A stretch of DNA of 32,707 nucleotides from Hymenobacter lapidiphilus (GCF_013377885.1 NZ_JABKAU010000042.1:1-32707), one strand, 5' to 3'. Shown: positions 7,553 through 16,036, numbered from the stretch's first letter. Translations and numbers: made by a program. The notes: generated by a model not told the origin, from the letters alone.

Positions 7553-8650
7553 TCATTCACCTTGCTTTATCACCCCGAACCCGCGTAGATCGGCCGCAAT
7601 GCGCTGGTTCCAGCGGTTCTGGGCGTCGGCGTCGGTGCCGCCTGAGGTTTCCCGGTCGTACTGGTCCTGCAGGCGGTTCATCTCGCGGAAGGAATCCAGG
7701 TACTGCCAACCCAGAATGCTCTGGTAATCGGCCACCGTGAGGCTGTCGGGGCCCACCTTGCGCCGGAACCGCTCGGCCACCAGCTGCACAATATCGAAGT
7801 GGCGCTGCTCGTGGTTGAGGTTGTAGGCCGTGCGCTGTCCCTCGGCCACCCACGAGGAAGTGCGCACCACATATACCTGCAGCTCAATATCGAGCACTAC
7901 CACACCCTGGCGCACCCGCGGCCGGGTTCGGTAACCGAAGCTCGGGAATACGGCCGCTGCATACTGGCCTTTGGACCGGGGCATGCCCGTAAAATCGGCC
8001 CAGGCTAGCGGGTGGGCCGGGTCGTAAAACAGCGTGTCGGGCTCGGTTTGGCGGGTGTCGTAACGAAAGGTGGGTTGCACGGCCGTGGCCAGCCGGACAT
8101 CATGGGCTGCCGCCGTGGCCAGCCAGCCATTGAAATGGCGCAGGCCGCCCAGCAGCGCCTGGCTCAGGGCGGTTTCTACCACGGCCCGGCTGGCGCGGGC
8201 GCGGCCGTAGCGGGCCGCACCGCGGTATTCGGTGAGCATAATGCTTCGGCCTTCGGGGTTGCGCCACTCAAAAGCCAGGTGAAGGGCAATGGTACCATTG
8301 GCGGCACCATTCGGGCCAGGTGTTTCGCGTACCTGCAACTCCAGCACCCGCAGCGTGATGGGGTAGCGGCCAGTAGTGGCGGCCGGCAGCGTGGCAGCAG
8401 CAAACTGTTGCAGCGCCGCCGCTGTGCCGTTTCGCAATTCGGCCGGCTGGGCTACTGTTGCGGTGCCAGCCGCCGGTGCGGCGGGCAGCAGCAGTGCCAC
8501 CGCCGGCCGGCCCGGCCGCTCGTCGCGCACGGCGGCTACGCTGAACAGTGCCGGCCCGAAACCGGCCGCAACCGGCCGTAGCACCAGCGGGGCTTCAGCA
8601 GCGGGCAGCAGCAGGTGCAACAGCAGCAAAACCAGATTCAGCGTAAGCAT
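7553..8650 (-). CDS. DUF922-like putative zinc-dependent protein with HExxH
   Basis: This 365-residue protein has a hydrophobic N-terminus (MLTLNLVLLLLHLLLP) that is a signal peptide or anchor. Residues about 20-200 form an Ala-rich domain without a name. From about residue 205 a second domain begins with PLAWADFTG and contains NHEQRHFDI (His280, Glu281, His284), an HExxH zinc-protease signature as found in DUF922 proteins. The C-terminal 80 residues are helical and charged. No activity is established for the family, so 'metalloprotease' is only suggested by the motif. GTG at 8653 directly precedes ATG 8650, and I prefer the ATG. The gene follows the AraC-family regulator gene on the same strand with a 102-base gap. 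Confidence 0.8.
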   Translation of the reverse strand: MLTLNLVLLLLHLLLPAAEAPLVLRPVAAGFGPALFSVAAVRDERPGRPAVALLLPAAPAAGTATVAQPAELRNGTAAALQQFAAATLPAATTGRYPITLRVLELQVRETPGPNGAANGTIALHLAFEWRNPEGRSIMLTEYRGAARYGRARASRAVVETALSQALLGGLRHFNGWLATAAAHDVRLATAVQPTFRYDTRQTEPDTLFYDPAHPLAWADFTGMPRSKGQYAAAVFPSFGYRTRPRVRQGVVVLDIELQVYVVRTSSWVAEGQRTAYNLNHEQRHFDIVQLVAERFRRKVGPDSLTVADYQSILGWQYLDSFREMNRLQDQYDRETSGGTDADAQNRWNQRIAADLRGFGVIKQGE

Positions 8651-8752
8651 CACTCACCAGACAACTGTGGCCCGCGGCTTGTTCCGGAGTGAAGTGCGAA
8701 GGAAGTGCTGAAGTACAGACAACGTGTTACCCTCACCCCGTTGCTTGCGCTT

Positions 8753-9628
8753 TCAGCCCCCGCCCAGCCGCTGGCGGCGGTACTCGGTGGGGCTTTGGCC
8801 GGTGAACTTGCGGAACGTTTTGTTGAAGTGCGACAGGTTGTTGAACCCACAGGCGTAGCAAACCTGCGTAATGGCCAGATCGTCGTCGAGGAGCAGCCGG
8901 CAGGCCTGGCCCACGCGATACTCCTGCACGAAATCGGTGAGCGTGTGGCGGGTCATCTTCTTGAAGTAGCGGCAGAAGGCCGGTACCGAGAGGTAGGCCA
9001 CATCGGCTACCTCCTGCACCGAGAGGGTGGCGCGCTGGTAGTGCTGCTCCACAAACTGATACACCCGGCTCAGGCGCTGCTGTTCCTTGCCACTCAGGCC
9101 TTGGCCGCCGGCTCCCGCGTGCAGCGGCTGGCAGTCGGGGGTGGGGGCGGCCTGGGCCAGCTGCTGCAGGGCCTGCAGCAGCAGCAGCAACCGTGCGAAG
9201 GGCGGGGCCACCAGCAGCTGCCGCAGCAGCGGCCCCACCGCCTGGCGGGTAGTAGCTCCGAACGACAGCCCCTCGTGCGAGCGGGCCAGCAGTTGCCGGA
9301 TGGCCACCATCTCCGACCGCTCCCAGAAATCAGGCCCCAGGAAGTCGCCGCGCAGCTGCACCACAATTTCTTCGAACGGCGTGCCTACCGGCTGGCCGTA
9401 GCTGAAGGTCAGGTGCGGCAAGTCGGGTCCGATAAGTACTAGTTCGCCATCTTCGAACCGCGAAATATGCTGACCGATATGCCGCCGTCCGTGGCCCCGC
9501 GGGATATACACCAGCTCGTACTCGGGGTGATAGTGCCAGAGCAGGTCGGCCTTGCTTACCTGCGTGTAGTGCAACAGCGTAAACGAACTGTCGGCGGTTG
9601 GATGGATGGGCTCAAATTGTAGCTTCAC
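8753..9628 (-). CDS. AraC-family transcriptional regulator with cupin-like sensor domain
   Basis: This protein of about 291 residues is a DNA-binding regulator. The N-terminal part contains HYHPEYELVYIPRGHGRRHIG, a beta-barrel sensor with His residues as in AraC-type cupins, and LIGPDLPH. The last 100 residues are the double helix-turn-helix: LSVQEVADVAYLSVPAFCRYFKK, then ITQVCYACGFNNLSHFNKTFRKFTGQSPTEYRR. The Ala/Leu/Gln-rich linker is encoded by repetitive CTGCAG-type codons. No ATG fits; GTG 9628 (start KLQFEPIHP) matches where such proteins usually begin, while GTG 9676 would add 16 residues of unlikely content. The effector is probably a small sugar or carboxylate by analogy, but cannot be read. 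Its targets may include the genes downstream on the minus strand. Confidence 0.9.
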   Translation of the reverse strand: MKLQFEPIHPTADSSFTLLHYTQVSKADLLWHYHPEYELVYIPRGHGRRHIGQHISRFEDGELVLIGPDLPHLTFSYGQPVGTPFEEIVVQLRGDFLGPDFWERSEMVAIRQLLARSHEGLSFGATTRQAVGPLLRQLLVAPPFARLLLLLQALQQLAQAAPTPDCQPLHAGAGGQGLSGKEQQRLSRVYQFVEQHYQRATLSVQEVADVAYLSVPAFCRYFKKMTRHTLTDFVQEYRVGQACRLLLDDDLAITQVCYACGFNNLSHFNKTFRKFTGQSPTEYRRQRLGGG

Positions 9629-10138
9629 GGCGCAAAATGGTGCCTCAATGGCGGAATGAGAGCGTGAAGTTAACACAATTGGTCAACCAGGCACTATGAA
9701 TGGCGAATAAGGCAGTAGTTATCTAATTGAAGCTTAGTGACCTTTGTATAGTAAAATCGGCTTCGGTGCTAAACCGGACCTATCAGGCCAGCTTTTAGGG
9801 GTTGGGCGCAGGTTTTACAAAAGCATAACAACGGTGCCAGCCTGTGGCTGTGCCCCGGGCGAGGAATCTGCAACTTCCCCGCCGCCCTGGCCGGTTTAAA
9901 GGATAAGGCCGGCCGGCGTGTGAGGTGTGAATAAGGTGGTGTATCCGCACCAAACATCCAGCGACTTTGGGTGGGAATTTTAGTCGCTGGCCGTTTACCG
10001 GGCCTTTTTAAGGGTCGGCAAACGCAAAAGAGGTTGAGGCTGTGGGAGCTTCAGCCTCTTTTTTTTGCCCGCTCCCGTATGAGATGGAACTCCCCGTACC
10101 TTTTTGCTCGTATTTTGGGGCCACCCAAGCTGTACCCT
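9629..10138. other. 510-base gap with an orphan hairpin terminator and possible small RNA
   Basis: No convincing protein gene lies between the AraC-family gene (minus) and the TPR gene (plus). A short minus-strand frame at 9769-9957 has no domain and is taken as a shadow. The notable content is on the plus strand: a hairpin with arms CCAGCGAC and GTCGCTGG in about 9958-9990, followed by a terminator with eight T at 10031-10071. The divergent promoters of both flanking genes should also be here, but I could not pinpoint a full consensus match. Confidence 0.5.
10031..10071 (+). terminator. Rho-independent terminator without an upstream gene
   Basis: AGAGGTTGAGGCT pairs with AGCTTCAGCCTCT, with two G-U pairs, and is followed by a run of eight T. 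It is oriented for plus-strand transcription but sits about 70 bases before the TPR gene start, with no plus-strand gene upstream for 4 kb. It may end a small RNA or act as an attenuator in the leader of the TPR gene. Confidence 0.7.
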
Positions 10139-11380
10139 ATGCGTTCATTCCTGCTGTGCTCGGTCCTCCTGCTGCTTTGCCTGCCGAGCATTGCCTGGGC
10201 TCAGCAGCCCGATACCACTCGCATCCGCCTCGAAAACGTGGATGTGGCCCCCCTCGCCGCCGACATTTCGGGTTGGCTGCTGCTTGATAAGGATATTCAG
10301 ACCGAGCTGGAGGGCGCCGTTTACAACCTCTACAATTTCAAGTACGACAAGGCCGAGCGGCAGTTCCGGAGCCTGCGCCGCCGCTACCCCCAGCACCCGA
10401 TGCCGTATTTTCTGCTCGGGCTCAGCACCTGGTGGAAAATAATGCCCAGCAACATCACCAATAAGCAGTACGACAAGGTGTTTCTGGCCTATATGGACAC
10501 GGCCATTACCCGGGGCGAGGCACTTTACAAGAAAGACAACAGGAACTACGAAGCCAGTTTTTTCCTGTCGGCGGCCTACGGTTTTTCGGCCCGTCTGAAC
10601 GCCGAGCGCAGCAACTGGCGCAAGGCCACCGTTGAGAGCAAGCGCGCCCTGAGCTACCTCGAAAAGAGCCGCGAGGCCAACGGCCTCAGCCCCGAGTTTC
10701 TGTTCGGCCAGGCCCTCATCAACTACTACGCCCCCTGGATTGCCGACAACTACCCGCTGCTGCGGCCGGTGATGCTGTTTTTCCCGAGGGGCAACAAGCA
10801 GCTGGGCCTGCAGCAGTTGCGCAACGTAGCGGTAAACGGCTTTTACACCGGCCCCGAGGCCAAGGTGTTCCTGATGAAGATTCTGCAGAACCAGGAAAAC
10901 AAGCCGGCCGAGGCCCTGCCCATCGCCCAGCAGATGGCCACCACCTACCCCGACAACGGCTATTTTCAGCGCTTTTATGCCCTGATGAGCTACCAGGTGG
11001 GCGACCTGCGCGAGTGTGAGCGGGTGAGCCGCGACATTCTCGACAAGATAAACAGGGGGATGCCGGGCTACGAAGGCATCAGCGGGCGCTACGCAACGTT
11101 CTTTCTGGGCAGCCTGATGGAAAGCCGCTACCAGGACTTGGATAAAGCCCGCGACTACTACCAGCGCTGCGTGGTGTTCTCCGAAAGTACCGGCGACAAC
11201 CAGCAGGGCTTCTACCTCTACGCCCTGCTCAACCTAGCCCGCATCTCCAACAAACAAAACAACCCCGAAGACGCTACCCGCTACTACCAGGAGGTGTTCA
11301 AAAAGGCCGACCGCAAATCAGAGGCTCAGAAAGAGGCCAAGGCTTACCTGCAGAAGAACAACAAGAAGAAGAAAAAGTAG
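10139..11380 (+). CDS. Exported TPR-repeat protein
   Basis: This 413-residue protein has a signal peptide (MRSFLLCSVLLLLCLPSIAWAQ) and TPR-like helical repeats. The first is YNFKYDKAERQFRSLRRRYPQHPMPYFLLGLSTWW, and others lie near the C-terminus (YALLNLARISNKQNNPEDATRYYQEVFKKA). It ends in a very basic tail, KKAYLQ then NNKKKKK. TPR proteins serve as scaffolds; no partner is visible here. The frame is open back to 9971, but that would run through the terminator hairpin and lacks a signal peptide, so ATG 10139 is preferred. The stop codon lies inside the long hairpin 11376-11434 shared with the convergent neighbour. Confidence 0.85.
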   Translation: MRSFLLCSVLLLLCLPSIAWAQQPDTTRIRLENVDVAPLAADISGWLLLDKDIQTELEGAVYNLYNFKYDKAERQFRSLRRRYPQHPMPYFLLGLSTWWKIMPSNITNKQYDKVFLAYMDTAITRGEALYKKDNRNYEASFFLSAAYGFSARLNAERSNWRKATVESKRALSYLEKSREANGLSPEFLFGQALINYYAPWIADNYPLLRPVMLFFPRGNKQLGLQQLRNVAVNGFYTGPEAKVFLMKILQNQENKPAEALPIAQQMATTYPDNGYFQRFYALMSYQVGDLRECERVSRDILDKINRGMPGYEGISGRYATFFLGSLMESRYQDLDKARDYYQRCVVFSESTGDNQQGFYLYALLNLARISNKQNNPEDATRYYQEVFKKADRKSEAQKEAKAYLQKNNKKKKK

Positions 11381-11434
11381 CGTTGTAGTGGTCAGAAAAG
11401 AATGAGGTGCTTCTCTGACCACTACAACGCTACT
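11376..11434. terminator. Long bidirectional hairpin containing both stop codons
   Basis: A perfect 21-bp inverted repeat (arms 11376-11396 and 11414-11434, core GTAGCGTTGTAGTGGTCAGA) bridges two convergent genes. The TAG of the TPR gene (11378-11380) lies in the left arm and the TAG of the LURP-one-related gene (read on the minus strand, 11432-11430) lies in the right arm. No strong T-run follows on either side. Confidence 0.75.
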
Positions 11435-12014
11435 GCTCCTTGAACACGGTGTCGATGGCCAGGCCGGCGGCCAGAAGCAGTATGTTAGAGGCCGCCTGCT
11501 GCTCGCCCATGTCGTGTATGGAAATCAGGTAGTTATCGGCCGTAGTGAACAGCTCACGGCCCAAACCGGCCCATTTCTTCGTAACAAGCCCGATTTCCTG
11601 GCCCGTGGCGCTGACAAACGTAAAGTCCCAGCCCTTCCAGTTGCCCTTTACCTCGGCTACCAGCACATCCTGTGGCGAATACACATTAAAACCGCCCCCC
11701 AGCGTGAAGAGCTTGCTCTTGAAATAGCCTACGGGCTGGCTCTGCGCATCGTACACGTGTACTTTCGACCGCACAAACGTGAAGCCCCGCTCAATACGGA
11801 ACAGCGGCGGCGCTTCGGCGTGCTCGCGCACCGTAATGGTTACCGGCAGCATCTGCTTGCCCACTACAAGGCGCAGGGCCAGCACCCAACCAGGCGTGGT
11901 TTCTATGGCGTAAGCCAGCTGCTGCTGGGTTTCGGGGTCGAGGATGTCGTAGGTGTCTTTGAGCTTAAAGGCGCCCACGTGTTCGCGAATGAAGTAGCTG
12001 TTACGGTTGAGCAT
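11430..12014 (-). CDS. LURP-one-related / phospholipid-scramblase-like protein
   Basis: This 194-residue protein has the beta-barrel pattern of the tubby-like LURP-one-related and scramblase group. The start MLNRNSYFIREHVGAFKLKDTYDILDP is typical of bacterial members, followed by GYFKSKLFTLGGGFNVYS, WKGWDFTF and an AVGLAID-like hydrophobic C-terminal helix (ILLLAAGLAIDTVFKE). Bacterial functions are not known; lipid or membrane binding is a guess from the fold. The frame is open upstream to 12221, but the added residues are Arg/Ser-rich and unlike the family, so ATG 12014 is chosen. It converges on the TPR gene over the shared hairpin 11376-11434 and diverges from the aldehyde dehydrogenase gene. 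Confidence 0.85.
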   Translation of the reverse strand: MLNRNSYFIREHVGAFKLKDTYDILDPETQQQLAYAIETTPGWVLALRLVVGKQMLPVTITVREHAEAPPLFRIERGFTFVRSKVHVYDAQSQPVGYFKSKLFTLGGGFNVYSPQDVLVAEVKGNWKGWDFTFVSATGQEIGLVTKKWAGLGRELFTTADNYLISIHDMGEQQAASNILLLAAGLAIDTVFKEQ

Positions 12015-12185
12015 AAGAAGGAGGGGAAAAGGGTGTTTGATGCATCGCAAGCTACGGTTTTGCCTCTGCCTTATCGTATTGGGGCTGCTGGTCAACTGAA
12101 CAATTGCCAGGCTTTCGGGGTATGAACAGCCAGCGTCTTCCGCATTGGGCCGGGCGCGTTCCACCTGTTTTGATACTCTTATCCT

Positions 12186-13625
12186 ATGGTTTCTGCTCCC
12201 ACTGCCCCTGCTGCTACCCAACTATCCATTCCTGCGCTGTTTGCCCGCCAGCAGGGCCGCGCCGAGGCCTTGCGCCGCGAAGCCGTGAGCAGCCGCGCTG
12301 CCCGCCTGCGCCGCCTCGATGCCTGGCTGACCGACAACCGCGACGCTATTTGCGAGGCGCTTTACGCCGATTTTCGCAAGCCCGCCGTCGAAACTGACGT
12401 TACCGAAATCTGGTCGTCGCAGACGGAGTTGCGCCACACCCTGCGCCATCTGGAGCAATGGGCGGCCCCGCGCCGGGTGGGCACGCCCATGGCCCTGGTG
12501 GGTGCCAACGGCTGGGTGCAGGCCGAGCCCAAGGGCGTTACGCTGATTATTGCGCCCTGGAACTACCCCTTTTACTTGGCTGTCGACCCGCTGATTTCGG
12601 CCCTGGCAGCCGGCAACGCGGCCATCATCAAGCCTTCGGAGATGACACCCGCCGTGGCCGAGCTGCTGGCCCGCATGTGCCGCGAGTTGTTCGACGAGGC
12701 CGAGGTAGCCGTGGTGCAGGGCGATAAGGACGTGGCTACCGAGCTGCTGAAGCTGCCTTTCGACCATATTTTTTTTACGGGCAGCCCGCAGGTGGGCAAA
12801 ATTGTGATGCGCGCCGCCGCCGAGCACCTTACCAGCGTGACGCTGGAGCTGGGCGGAAAAAGCCCGGCCGTGGTCGACGAAACGGCCAACCTGCGCGACG
12901 CGGCCGAGAAAATCATCTGGGGCAAAGGGCTGAACGCGGGCCAGACCTGCGTAGCCCCCGATTATGTGCTGGTGCATGAAGCCGTGCGCGACGAGCTGGT
13001 GGCCGAAATGCGCGCCGCCACCCAGCGGTTCTACTCGCCCGGGGGGCGGCCCGTCAGCGAGTCCGATTCTTTCGCCCGCATCGTAAACGACCATCACTTT
13101 GGGCGCGTGGCCGGCCTGCTCGAAGATGCCCGCCAGCAGGGTGCCGAAGTTGCGTTCGGAGGCATTACCGATGCTGCCCAGCGCTTCATCGAACCCACCG
13201 TACTGCTCGATGCGCCCGCCGACAGCCGCATCATGCAGGAGGAAATCTTCGGGCCGTTGCTGCCGGTAAGCACCTTCAGCAGCCTCTCGGCGGCCGTTGA
13301 TGTGGTGAATACCCACCCCAAGCCGCTGGCGCTTTACGTGTTCACGCAGGACAAGGAAAACCAGCGCTACCTGCTCCAGAACATCCCGGCCGGCGGGGCC
13401 TGCGTCAACGAAACCATCCTGCATTTGGCCCACCCCGAGCTGCCTTTTGGCGGCTTCGGCAACAGCGGCATCGGCCGTTGCCACGGCCACGCCGGCTTCC
13501 TGGCCTTCAGCAACGAAAAATCGGTGCTCAAGCAGCGCGTGGGCCTCACTTCCCTCAAGCCCCTGTACCCGCCCTACACCAATACCGTGAGCAAAATGGT
13601 GGGCCTGTTGCTACGCTGGCTGTAA
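12186..13625 (+). CDS. Aldehyde dehydrogenase, NAD(P)-dependent (class 3-like)
   Basis: This 479-residue enzyme oxidises aldehydes to carboxylic acids. The Rossmann region has APWNYPFYL, IKPSE and FTGSPQVGK. The general base lies in ELGGKSP (Glu221) and the nucleophile in GQTCVAPD (Cys255), both conserved. The C-terminus has LPFGGFGNSGIGRCHG and a hydrophobic end (KMVGLLLRWL), as in class 3 fatty-aldehyde or coniferyl-aldehyde dehydrogenases that associate with membranes. Length is normal for the family. The next gene on the same strand (13894) encodes a GMC oxidoreductase of the long-chain alcohol oxidase type, which would make aldehydes. A joint role in fatty alcohol or aldehyde oxidation is inferred from this order; the two genes are separated by a 268-base gap that carries a hairpin repeat. 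Confidence 0.93.
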   Translation: MVSAPTAPAATQLSIPALFARQQGRAEALRREAVSSRAARLRRLDAWLTDNRDAICEALYADFRKPAVETDVTEIWSSQTELRHTLRHLEQWAAPRRVGTPMALVGANGWVQAEPKGVTLIIAPWNYPFYLAVDPLISALAAGNAAIIKPSEMTPAVAELLARMCRELFDEAEVAVVQGDKDVATELLKLPFDHIFFTGSPQVGKIVMRAAAEHLTSVTLELGGKSPAVVDETANLRDAAEKIIWGKGLNAGQTCVAPDYVLVHEAVRDELVAEMRAATQRFYSPGGRPVSESDSFARIVNDHHFGRVAGLLEDARQQGAEVAFGGITDAAQRFIEPTVLLDAPADSRIMQEEIFGPLLPVSTFSSLSAAVDVVNTHPKPLALYVFTQDKENQRYLLQNIPAGGACVNETILHLAHPELPFGGFGNSGIGRCHGHAGFLAFSNEKSVLKQRVGLTSLKPLYPPYTNTVSKMVGLLLRWL

Positions 13626-13658
13626 CGGCGGATAAGTGAGTTGGTGGATGAGGAAAAT

Positions 13659-13765
13659 CGTTTGTCATCCTGAGCGCAGCGAAGAGTCTTATCACGCTTT
13701 ACTTACCCTGTTAATGGCTGGTTTATGCACAAAAAGGTCCTTCGCTGCGCTCAAAACGACAAACG
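13659..13765. repeat. Imperfect hairpin repeat, GTCATCCTGAGCGCAGCGAAG family
   Basis: The left arm (13659-13684) CGTTTGTCATCCTGAGCGCA-GCGAAG matches the right arm (13739-13765, complement) with three mismatches. Between the arms lies a loop of about 54 bases. It is a non-coding interspersed element sharing the core TGAGCGCAGC-GAAG with the repeat at 15941-16036. It sits in the intergenic gap after the aldehyde dehydrogenase gene. Confidence 0.7.
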
Positions 13766-13893
13766 GTTTCATTCATCTAACAACTCACACGTTTTGCGCT
13801 TTTAGTATGCAAGCCGAGTAGTTTCCAGGAAAAATGCCGACCTTTTATGGCCTGCTTTCCGGTGGGTAGTACTGCCCGATTTCCCGCCTCACC

Positions 13894-15909
13894 ATGCAGT
13901 TTACCGAAGCCCAGCGCGCCACCTTGCGCGCCCTTTCCGATACATTCATTCCTGCGCTGGCCCCGCCCGCTGGTGCCGAAGATGCCGCCTACTGGACCCG
14001 GCGCGGCTCGGAGGGCATTGATCTGGACAAGATGGCCGAGGCGCTGTCGGCGCAGCCGGCCGGGGCGCAGCAGGAGTTCGGGCAGCTGCTGCGGCTGCTC
14101 GATTCGCCGGCTCTGGGCCTGACGTGGTTTGGGGCCCTGAAACCGTTTGGCAAGCTGGATGCCGGACAGCGCGAAAAGCTGCTGCAAAGCTGGGCATCCT
14201 CGCAGTTGCCGCAGCTGCGCAAAGGGTTTCAGGCGCTACGCAAGCTGTGTGTGTTTCTGTATTATGGCGGCTCGCAGCCCGAAACAGCCCATTTTGTGTG
14301 GGATGCCATCGGGTACGATGGCCCTCAGGTGCCGGCCGAAATCGTAGCGCCCGAACCGGCTGCCCGGCCGTTGCATACGTTGCAGCCCACCCACGATATC
14401 ACCTACAACTGCGACGTGCTGGTGATTGGCTCCGGGGCCGGAGGCGGCGTGGTAGCCGGTGAGTTGGCCGCCGCCGGCCACGATGTGCTGGTGCTCGAAA
14501 AAGGCCCTTACTTCCACGGCACCGACTTTTCGCAGCGCGAGGTGGATATGCTGGGGCAGCTTTACGACGCCCGCGGTACGCTGGGTACCCAGGATGGTGG
14601 CGTGGCCCTACTGGCCGGTTCCTGCCTGGGCGGGGGTACTACCGTCAACTGGGCCGGCGCCTTCCGCACCCCCGATTACGTGCTGCAGGAGTGGGCCCGC
14701 GAGCATCAGGTGCCGCATTTTACGTCGATGGAGTTCAAGCAGAGCCTGGATGCGGTGAGTCGCACGCTGGGCGTCAATATCGATTACGCCCGCCACAACG
14801 GCCAGAACCAGGCCCTGCTCGATGGCTCGCGGCGGCTGGGGCAGGAGGTAAAGCTGATTCCGCGCAACGAGCGCCACACCAACGACTGCGACGAGCACTT
14901 TGAAGGCATGGGCTACAGCTGCTTCGGCGACCGGCACAACGTAAAGCAGGGCACGCTCAATACCTACCTGCAAACTGCCTTCGAGCACGGCGCCCGGCTG
15001 CTATGCGATACGGAGGTGGCGCGCGTAACCGTAGCCCAGGGCCACGCTACCGGGGCCGAGGCCACCTACACCGGCCCTGACGGCCGACCAGTGCGCGTAA
15101 CGGTGCGGGCCAAGCGGGTGGTAGTGGCCGGCGGAGCCGTGCAGACGCCGGCGCTGCTGCTGCGCAGCGGCCTGCGCCACTCGCACCTGGGGCAGCACCT
15201 GCACCTGCACCCCACGGTGGTAGTTTCGGGCGTATATCCGCAGTGTATGAACTCCTGGCACGGGCCGATGATGTCGGTGGTGAATGACGGGTTTACGATG
15301 CTCGACGGCACCAACTTTGGCGCTAAAATTGAAACCCCGCCCGCCCATCCCGGCCTAATGAGCATGGTGATGCCCTGGCTTTCGGGTCGCCAGCATAAGG
15401 AACTGATGCATGAGGCGGCCCATATCGGCTCGTTCATCGTGCTCACCCGCGACCGGGACGGCGGCCGGGTTTCCGTCGACAAGCACGGCCAGGCTCTCAT
15501 CGACTACACCCTCAGCGACTTCGACCGCCACAACATGCTGCGCGGGGTGCGCGCGGCGGCCGAGATACAGGTGGCCGCCGGGGCCCGCACGGTGCTGCTG
15601 CCCCACGGCACGCTGCCGTTGCTGCACACCGAAAACGGCCGCCTCCTCAACCCCGAAGTGCTCGACGGGCTGCCCAACCTCAGCTGGAAAGCCAACCAAT
15701 TCGGCCTCTACAGCGCCCACCAGATGAGCACCTGCCGCATGGGCGGCAACCGGGCTACCCACCCTGCCAGCCCCAGCGGCGAGCTGTACGAAGTGAAAGA
15801 CCTGTTCGTGGCCGACGGCTCGGCCTTCCCGGCCTGCAGTGGCGTCAACCCCATGCTCACCATCATGGCCCTGGCCCACTACACGGCCCAGCAGCTCAAA
15901 AACAGTTGA
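13894..15909 (+). CDS. GMC-family FAD oxidoreductase (long-chain alcohol oxidase-like)
   Basis: This 671-residue enzyme is a flavoprotein of the glucose-methanol-choline family, oxidising an alcohol to an aldehyde. Residues 1 to about 165 form a helical N-terminal extension as in fatty-alcohol oxidases. The FAD-binding motif GSGAGGG begins at residue 179 and is followed by LVLEKGPYF and LAGSCLGGGTTVNWAGAF. The C-terminal domain holds HQMSTCRMGG (His609) and VADGSAFPACSGVNPMLTIMALA (Asn652), matching the catalytic His/Asn positions of the family. ATG 13894 is the first start in frame; the ATG at 13847 is in another frame. The preceding gene encodes an aldehyde dehydrogenase, which would take the product onward. 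The actual substrate is not known. The TGA stop overlaps the left end of a MITE-like repeat. Confidence 0.92.
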   Translation: MQFTEAQRATLRALSDTFIPALAPPAGAEDAAYWTRRGSEGIDLDKMAEALSAQPAGAQQEFGQLLRLLDSPALGLTWFGALKPFGKLDAGQREKLLQSWASSQLPQLRKGFQALRKLCVFLYYGGSQPETAHFVWDAIGYDGPQVPAEIVAPEPAARPLHTLQPTHDITYNCDVLVIGSGAGGGVVAGELAAAGHDVLVLEKGPYFHGTDFSQREVDMLGQLYDARGTLGTQDGGVALLAGSCLGGGTTVNWAGAFRTPDYVLQEWAREHQVPHFTSMEFKQSLDAVSRTLGVNIDYARHNGQNQALLDGSRRLGQEVKLIPRNERHTNDCDEHFEGMGYSCFGDRHNVKQGTLNTYLQTAFEHGARLLCDTEVARVTVAQGHATGAEATYTGPDGRPVRVTVRAKRVVVAGGAVQTPALLLRSGLRHSHLGQHLHLHPTVVVSGVYPQCMNSWHGPMMSVVNDGFTMLDGTNFGAKIETPPAHPGLMSMVMPWLSGRQHKELMHEAAHIGSFIVLTRDRDGGRVSVDKHGQALIDYTLSDFDRHNMLRGVRAAAEIQVAAGARTVLLPHGTLPLLHTENGRLLNPEVLDGLPNLSWKANQFGLYSAHQMSTCRMGGNRATHPASPSGELYEVKDLFVADGSAFPACSGVNPMLTIMALAHYTAQQLKNS

Positions 15910-16036
15910 AGCTGTTTAGGAAGTACCCGGAATCAATTAGAACGTCATGCTGAGCGCAGCCGAAGCATCTCTACCGCTTCGCTGAGTGACTGTAACGAAA
16001 CGGTAGAGATGCTTCGGCTGCGCTCAGCATGACGTT
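15907..16036. repeat. MITE-like element with perfect 36-bp arms
   Basis: The arms 15941-15976 (start AACGTCATGCTGAGCGCAGC) and 16001-16036 are perfectly complementary over 36 bp, and pairing continues with one mismatch into the loop. To the left lies TGAAGCTGTTTAGGAAGTA (15907), which closely matches the flank of the element at 17936. Unlike that element, no right terminal repeat is seen here. The TGA of the GMC gene is the first triplet of the left flank. It encodes no protein. Confidence 0.75.

Noticed and set aside
9160..9240. CTGCAG/CAGCAG-rich stretch resembling a tandem repeat
   Set aside because: It encodes the Leu/Gln/Ala-rich linker of the AraC-family protein in frame and is not a regular repeat.
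9769..9957. Short minus-strand frame in the gap before the TPR gene
   Set aside because: 62 codons with no family, no helix pattern and no clear start signal.
12222..13490. Minus-strand frame of 422 codons opposite the aldehyde dehydrogenase gene
   Set aside because: It has no recognisable domain and mirrors the codon structure of the real gene.
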